Source: Dokdonella_A sp038237055
Lineage (GTDB): Bacteria; Pseudomonadota; Gammaproteobacteria; Xanthomonadales; Rhodanobacteraceae
Assembly: GCA_038237055.1 (NCBI GenBank)
Contig: JBBRZD010000187.1
Span: 1 to 6,746 of the forward strand
Direction of reading: 5' to 3'
DNA length: 6,746 bases
In this document: positions 4,725 through 6,746 of the stretch, piece by piece
Position numbering within the stretch: position 1 is the first letter of the stretch
How the letters are laid out: every line of letters begins with the position of its first letter
Notes under the pieces: model-generated
The model's input: the letters and a program-made list of their open reading frames with translations, nothing else
Databases searched by the model: none
Told to the model about the DNA's origin: nothing
Made by a program: the position numbers and the translations under genes

Positions 4725-5927
4725 ATGCCAATGGATGCCGTCACGGCCGACGAACTGCGCGATCTGGACGCTGATGCCGCGGTCGCCCGACTTTTTCCAT
4801 TGCCCGATGCAGCTATTGCCCGCCTGCTGCACGCGCTTGGCCCGGGACGTGCGGTCGCGATCCTGGATCATTTCGGGCCAGAACGCCGCCGCTTGATCGC
4901 ATTCGCCGCGGGACAGGACGAGCAAGGTCAATGGTTGCGCGGAAAAGACTGGCACGATGGCTCGGTCGGCCGGCTGATGGAACCTGCGCCTGCCGTATTC
5001 ACCGCCGATACGAGTGTGACTGAGGTTATCGCCACGCTGCGTCCAATCGTTTCGCACACGTTGGTCACCTATGTCTTTGTGGTGGACGACGCCAAGCGCC
5101 TGATCGGCCTGGTCGCGTTCCGCGAGCTTGCGTTCGCGCAACCCACCCAGCGGCTTGAGGAAATCATGATCGCGCGGCCGTTTGCGCTGCGCCCGGATGC
5201 AGACGTGATCGAGGCCATGCGTGAAGTCGTCAAGCGGCACTATCCCGTTTACCCAGTCTGCAATGCGGATGGTCGCCTGCTCGGTCTGGTGCGCGGCGCT
5301 GTGCTGTTCGAAGAGCAGGCATTCGAAATCAGCGCGCAAGCCGGTGCCATGGTCGGTGTCGAGCGCGAGGAACGCCTGACCACGCCGTGGCAGCGCGCCA
5401 TGCGTTTCCGCCACCCCTGGCTGCAGGTGAATCTCGTGACGGCCTTCATCGCGGCAAGCGTGGTCGGCTTGTTCCAAGGCACAATCAATCGCATCGTCCT
5501 GCTGGCCGTGTTCATACCGGTGTTGTCGGGCCAGTGCAGCAATACCGGTTGTCAGGCGCTCGCCGTCACCTTGCGTGGCATGACACTCGGCGAACTCAAT
5601 CCTTCGCGCGCGCGGGGCCTGCTGTGGAAGGAAGCCTGGCTCGGATTTCTCAATGGCTCGCTGACCGGCCTCGTTGCGGCAGCCGGCATGTTCTGGCTTG
5701 CGCACCACCAGCAGCATCCACAGGCGCTGACATTGGCAGCCATTACCTTCATCGCGAGGGCCGGGAGCTGCGCGGTATCCGGTTTCGCTGGCGCAGCAGT
5801 GCCAATGGGCTTGAAGCGGCTCGGGGCGGACCCGGCTACTGCGTCGAGCATTTTTTTGACCACCGCGACCGATGTGATCAGCATGGGCCTGTTCCTCGGT
5901 CTCGCTGCATGGCTGATCGCAAGCTAG
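4725..5927 (+). CDS. mgtE: MgtE-family magnesium transporter with paired CBS domains
   Basis: This 400-residue inner-membrane Mg2+ channel/transporter is shorter than typical MgtE (about 450). The shortfall is in the N-terminal cytosolic domain (about 1-75), although MgtE-like ALGPGRAVAILDHFGPE is retained. Two CBS domains (about 80-140 and 141-200) are the Mg2+ sensor. A linker (205-230) leads to five transmembrane helices (about 233-251, 256-280, 302-326, 333-361 and 374-399). The hallmark TM2 segment reads IPVLSGQCSNTGCQ (264-277) where the Thermus protein has a GGNTGNQ-type motif, so two cysteines replace Gly and Asn. LTTATDVISMG (378-388) holds Asp383, the likely equivalent of the pore Asp432 of Thermus MgtE. 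The start ATG is followed by a second ATG two codons on; the ribosome binding site is weak. No Mg2+ riboswitch (M-box) is recognised upstream. Substrate could include Co2+ or other divalent ions. Confidence 0.9.
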   Translation: MPMDAVTADELRDLDADAAVARLFPLPDAAIARLLHALGPGRAVAILDHFGPERRRLIAFAAGQDEQGQWLRGKDWHDGSVGRLMEPAPAVFTADTSVTEVIATLRPIVSHTLVTYVFVVDDAKRLIGLVAFRELAFAQPTQRLEEIMIARPFALRPDADVIEAMREVVKRHYPVYPVCNADGRLLGLVRGAVLFEEQAFEISAQAGAMVGVEREERLTTPWQRAMRFRHPWLQVNLVTAFIAASVVGLFQGTINRIVLLAVFIPVLSGQCSNTGCQALAVTLRGMTLGELNPSRARGLLWKEAWLGFLNGSLTGLVAAAGMFWLAHHQQHPQALTLAAITFIARAGSCAVSGFAGAAVPMGLKRLGADPATASSIFLTTATDVISMGLFLGLAAWLIAS

Positions 5928-6377
5928 ATTCGCACCCGCGGACTGCTGTCTCCCGGCAGCCCCTTCGCACGGCCCTGTCGTCCAACGCGGGAATTTTCTG
6001 ACCGCGATGCATGGTCGCGATTGGCATTCCTTGCACTGCAGACAATTGTGTTGCAGACGACGCTCTTAACGCGAATGAAACCTTCGAAGGCACATGCTTG
6101 GCCAAGGCCGCTTTGCCAGATGGGAAGGCGAACGGTCGTGAAAGTTTTCCCATTGCCGCGCGGTCTCTACCCCGCATCGGCGCACTGCGTTGCGGCATTC
6201 GACGGGTTTAGCCTTCCGTGAGCTGAACTGCGAATAGCGGACGGCGCGATCGAAGTCGAAGGTCGATGCATCCGAAACACTGCATATGGCGTGATAGTTG
6301 AAGACCCATTGCCGGGCAACCGGCAATAACCCTGCGAGCACCCTGCCCGCACAAACCCAGTAACGGAGATACTCGAA
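5928..6377. other. Non-coding gap between mgtE and the HvfA-like gene
   Basis: About 450 bp without a recognisable gene. Short frames exist (for example plus-strand 6011-6211), but their products look like random translation and lack ribosome binding sites. After mgtE a long imperfect fold, CCCGCG (5935-5940) with CGCGGG (5986-5991), followed by AATTTTC, could act as a weak terminator. A direct repeat TGCAGAC occurs at 6037 and 6052. The arms CGCGA and TCGCG (6003-6019) form a small hairpin. No degraded known gene is recognised. The right part (about 6240-6377) probably holds the promoter of the HvfA-like gene. Confidence 0.5.
6308..6327 (+). promoter_or_regulatory. Perfect 8-bp hairpin with GCAA tetraloop upstream of the HvfA-like gene
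   Basis: ATTGCCGG and CCGGCAAT pair perfectly around a GCAA loop, a stable GNRA tetraloop, ending 50 bp before the start codon. No T-tract follows, so it is not an intrinsic terminator. It may be a 5'-leader RNA hairpin or a protein-binding dyad controlling the gene. TTGAAG at 6298 is a possible -35, but no good -10 follows, so the promoter could be of ECF type. Confidence 0.45.
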
Positions 6378-6746
6378 ATGTCCAGCAAGATCGGCAATAC
6401 CCTCGGCCTCGCGATCGGTGCCGCGTTCATCGGTTCGCTTTCGCTCAGCCAGCTCGCTGCCGCCAGCCCGGCGTTCCAGGTGACCGACCTCGCTTCCGGC
6501 TACATGCTCGCGGCGGCCGCTGAAGGCAAGTGCGGCGAAGGCAAGTGCGGCGTCGCGAAGATGGATACCGACAAGGACGGCAAGGTCTCGATGGCCGAAG
6601 CCACCGCCGGTGGTTTCAGCGAAAGCCAGACGAAGGCCTGGGACAAGAACGCGGACGGCATGCTCGACGGCACCGAACTCGCGGCAATGCACAAGGCGAT
6701 GGACAAGAGCCATATGAAGAAAGGGGCGGAAGGCTCCTGTGGGGGA
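6378..6746 (+). CDS. HvfA-like EGKCG RiPP precursor carrying two EF-hand loops (cut by window edge)
   Basis: The first 123 residues of a secreted-type precursor run off the right edge. A signal/leader segment (1-30) with hydrophobic core LGLAIGAAFIGSLSLSQLAA is followed by PAFQVTDLASGYMLA (31-45), as in HvfA proteins. Two tandem EGKCG motifs follow (49-53 and 54-58). Known of the family: HvfB (DUF692/MNIO enzyme) and HvfC (DUF2063) convert EGKCG cysteines to oxazolone/thioamide groups that bind copper, probably for copper protection. Unusually, two canonical EF-hand loops then occur, DTDKDGKVSMAE (63-74) and DKNADGMLDGTE (89-100), each with acidic residues at positions 1, 5 and 12. EGSCGG (118-123) at the edge looks like the start of more EGxCG motifs. 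GGAG nine bases before the ATG supports the start. Modification and a calcium-binding role are inferred. A plain EF-hand protein is the alternative, but the paired EGKCG motifs argue against it. Confidence 0.85.
   Translation, partial: MSSKIGNTLGLAIGAAFIGSLSLSQLAAASPAFQVTDLASGYMLAAAAEGKCGEGKCGVAKMDTDKDGKVSMAEATAGGFSESQTKAWDKNADGMLDGTELAAMHKAMDKSHMKKGAEGSCGG

Noticed and set aside
4668..5717. Long minus-strand open frame (349 codons) opposite mgtE
   Set aside because: It lies antisense to a well-supported transporter gene. The product is rich in His/Arg/Gln/Asp with no domain or membrane pattern, typical of a frame mirrored from GC-rich codons.
6315..6340. ECF-type promoter (GGCAACC followed by CGA) for the HvfA-like gene
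   Set aside because: The spacing of about 13 bp is too short for the usual 16-17 bp of ECF promoters, so the match is probably chance.
6066..6713. Minus-strand open frame (215 codons) covering the HvfA-like gene and its upstream region
   Set aside because: It overlaps the EGKCG and EF-hand codons in antisense, has no recognisable motif and no ribosome binding site.

Overview
The window looks like a chromosomal stretch from a Gammaproteobacterium, most likely of the Xanthomonadales (Xanthomonas/Rhodanobacter/Dokdonella-type). This is an inference from the moderately high GC content, the sdhC-sdhD-sdhA order divergent from ygfZ, and an EGKCG-type HvfA-like protein. No rRNA, tRNA, CRISPR array or insertion sequence is visible.

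Left third (1-2094, minus strand): the succinate dehydrogenase (complex II) operon reads leftwards. It starts with a 67-codon gene (1891-2094) whose C-terminal half resembles the SDHAF4/DUF1674 complex II assembly factor. Tightly packed sdhC, sdhD and the first 359 codons of sdhA follow; sdhA leaves the window, and sdhB is presumably beyond it.

Middle (2095-4064): ygfZ, a folate-binding iron-sulfur maintenance protein, diverges from the sdh operon. Its likely role in repairing or maintaining Fe-S proteins fits its position beside an Fe-S enzyme. Behind ygfZ lies a 470-bp non-coding stretch. It holds an AT-rich promoter-like segment with a partial Fur-box resemblance, an exact copy of the 16S anti-Shine-Dalgarno nonamer, a hairpin and a clear intrinsic terminator, which together make a candidate small RNA. 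A dense run of perfect inverted repeats follows. Next comes a small exported SleB-type cell wall hydrolase, closed by a strong terminator.

Right third (4064-6746): a glycine-zipper outer-membrane lipoprotein (minus strand) faces the hydrolase tail to tail and diverges from an MgtE-type magnesium transporter (plus strand). After a 450-bp stretch with no recognisable gene, the window ends inside an HvfA-like gene. It has a signal/leader segment, two tandem EGKCG motifs, two canonical EF-hand loops and a third EGxCG motif at the edge. HvfA-type proteins are precursors of copper-binding RiPPs modified by HvfB (DUF692/MNIO) and HvfC (DUF2063), so such partners would be expected just past the right edge.

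The three most interesting points are the divergent SDHAF4-like gene heading the sdh operon, the candidate anti-SD small RNA behind ygfZ, and the EF-hand insertion in an EGKCG RiPP precursor.
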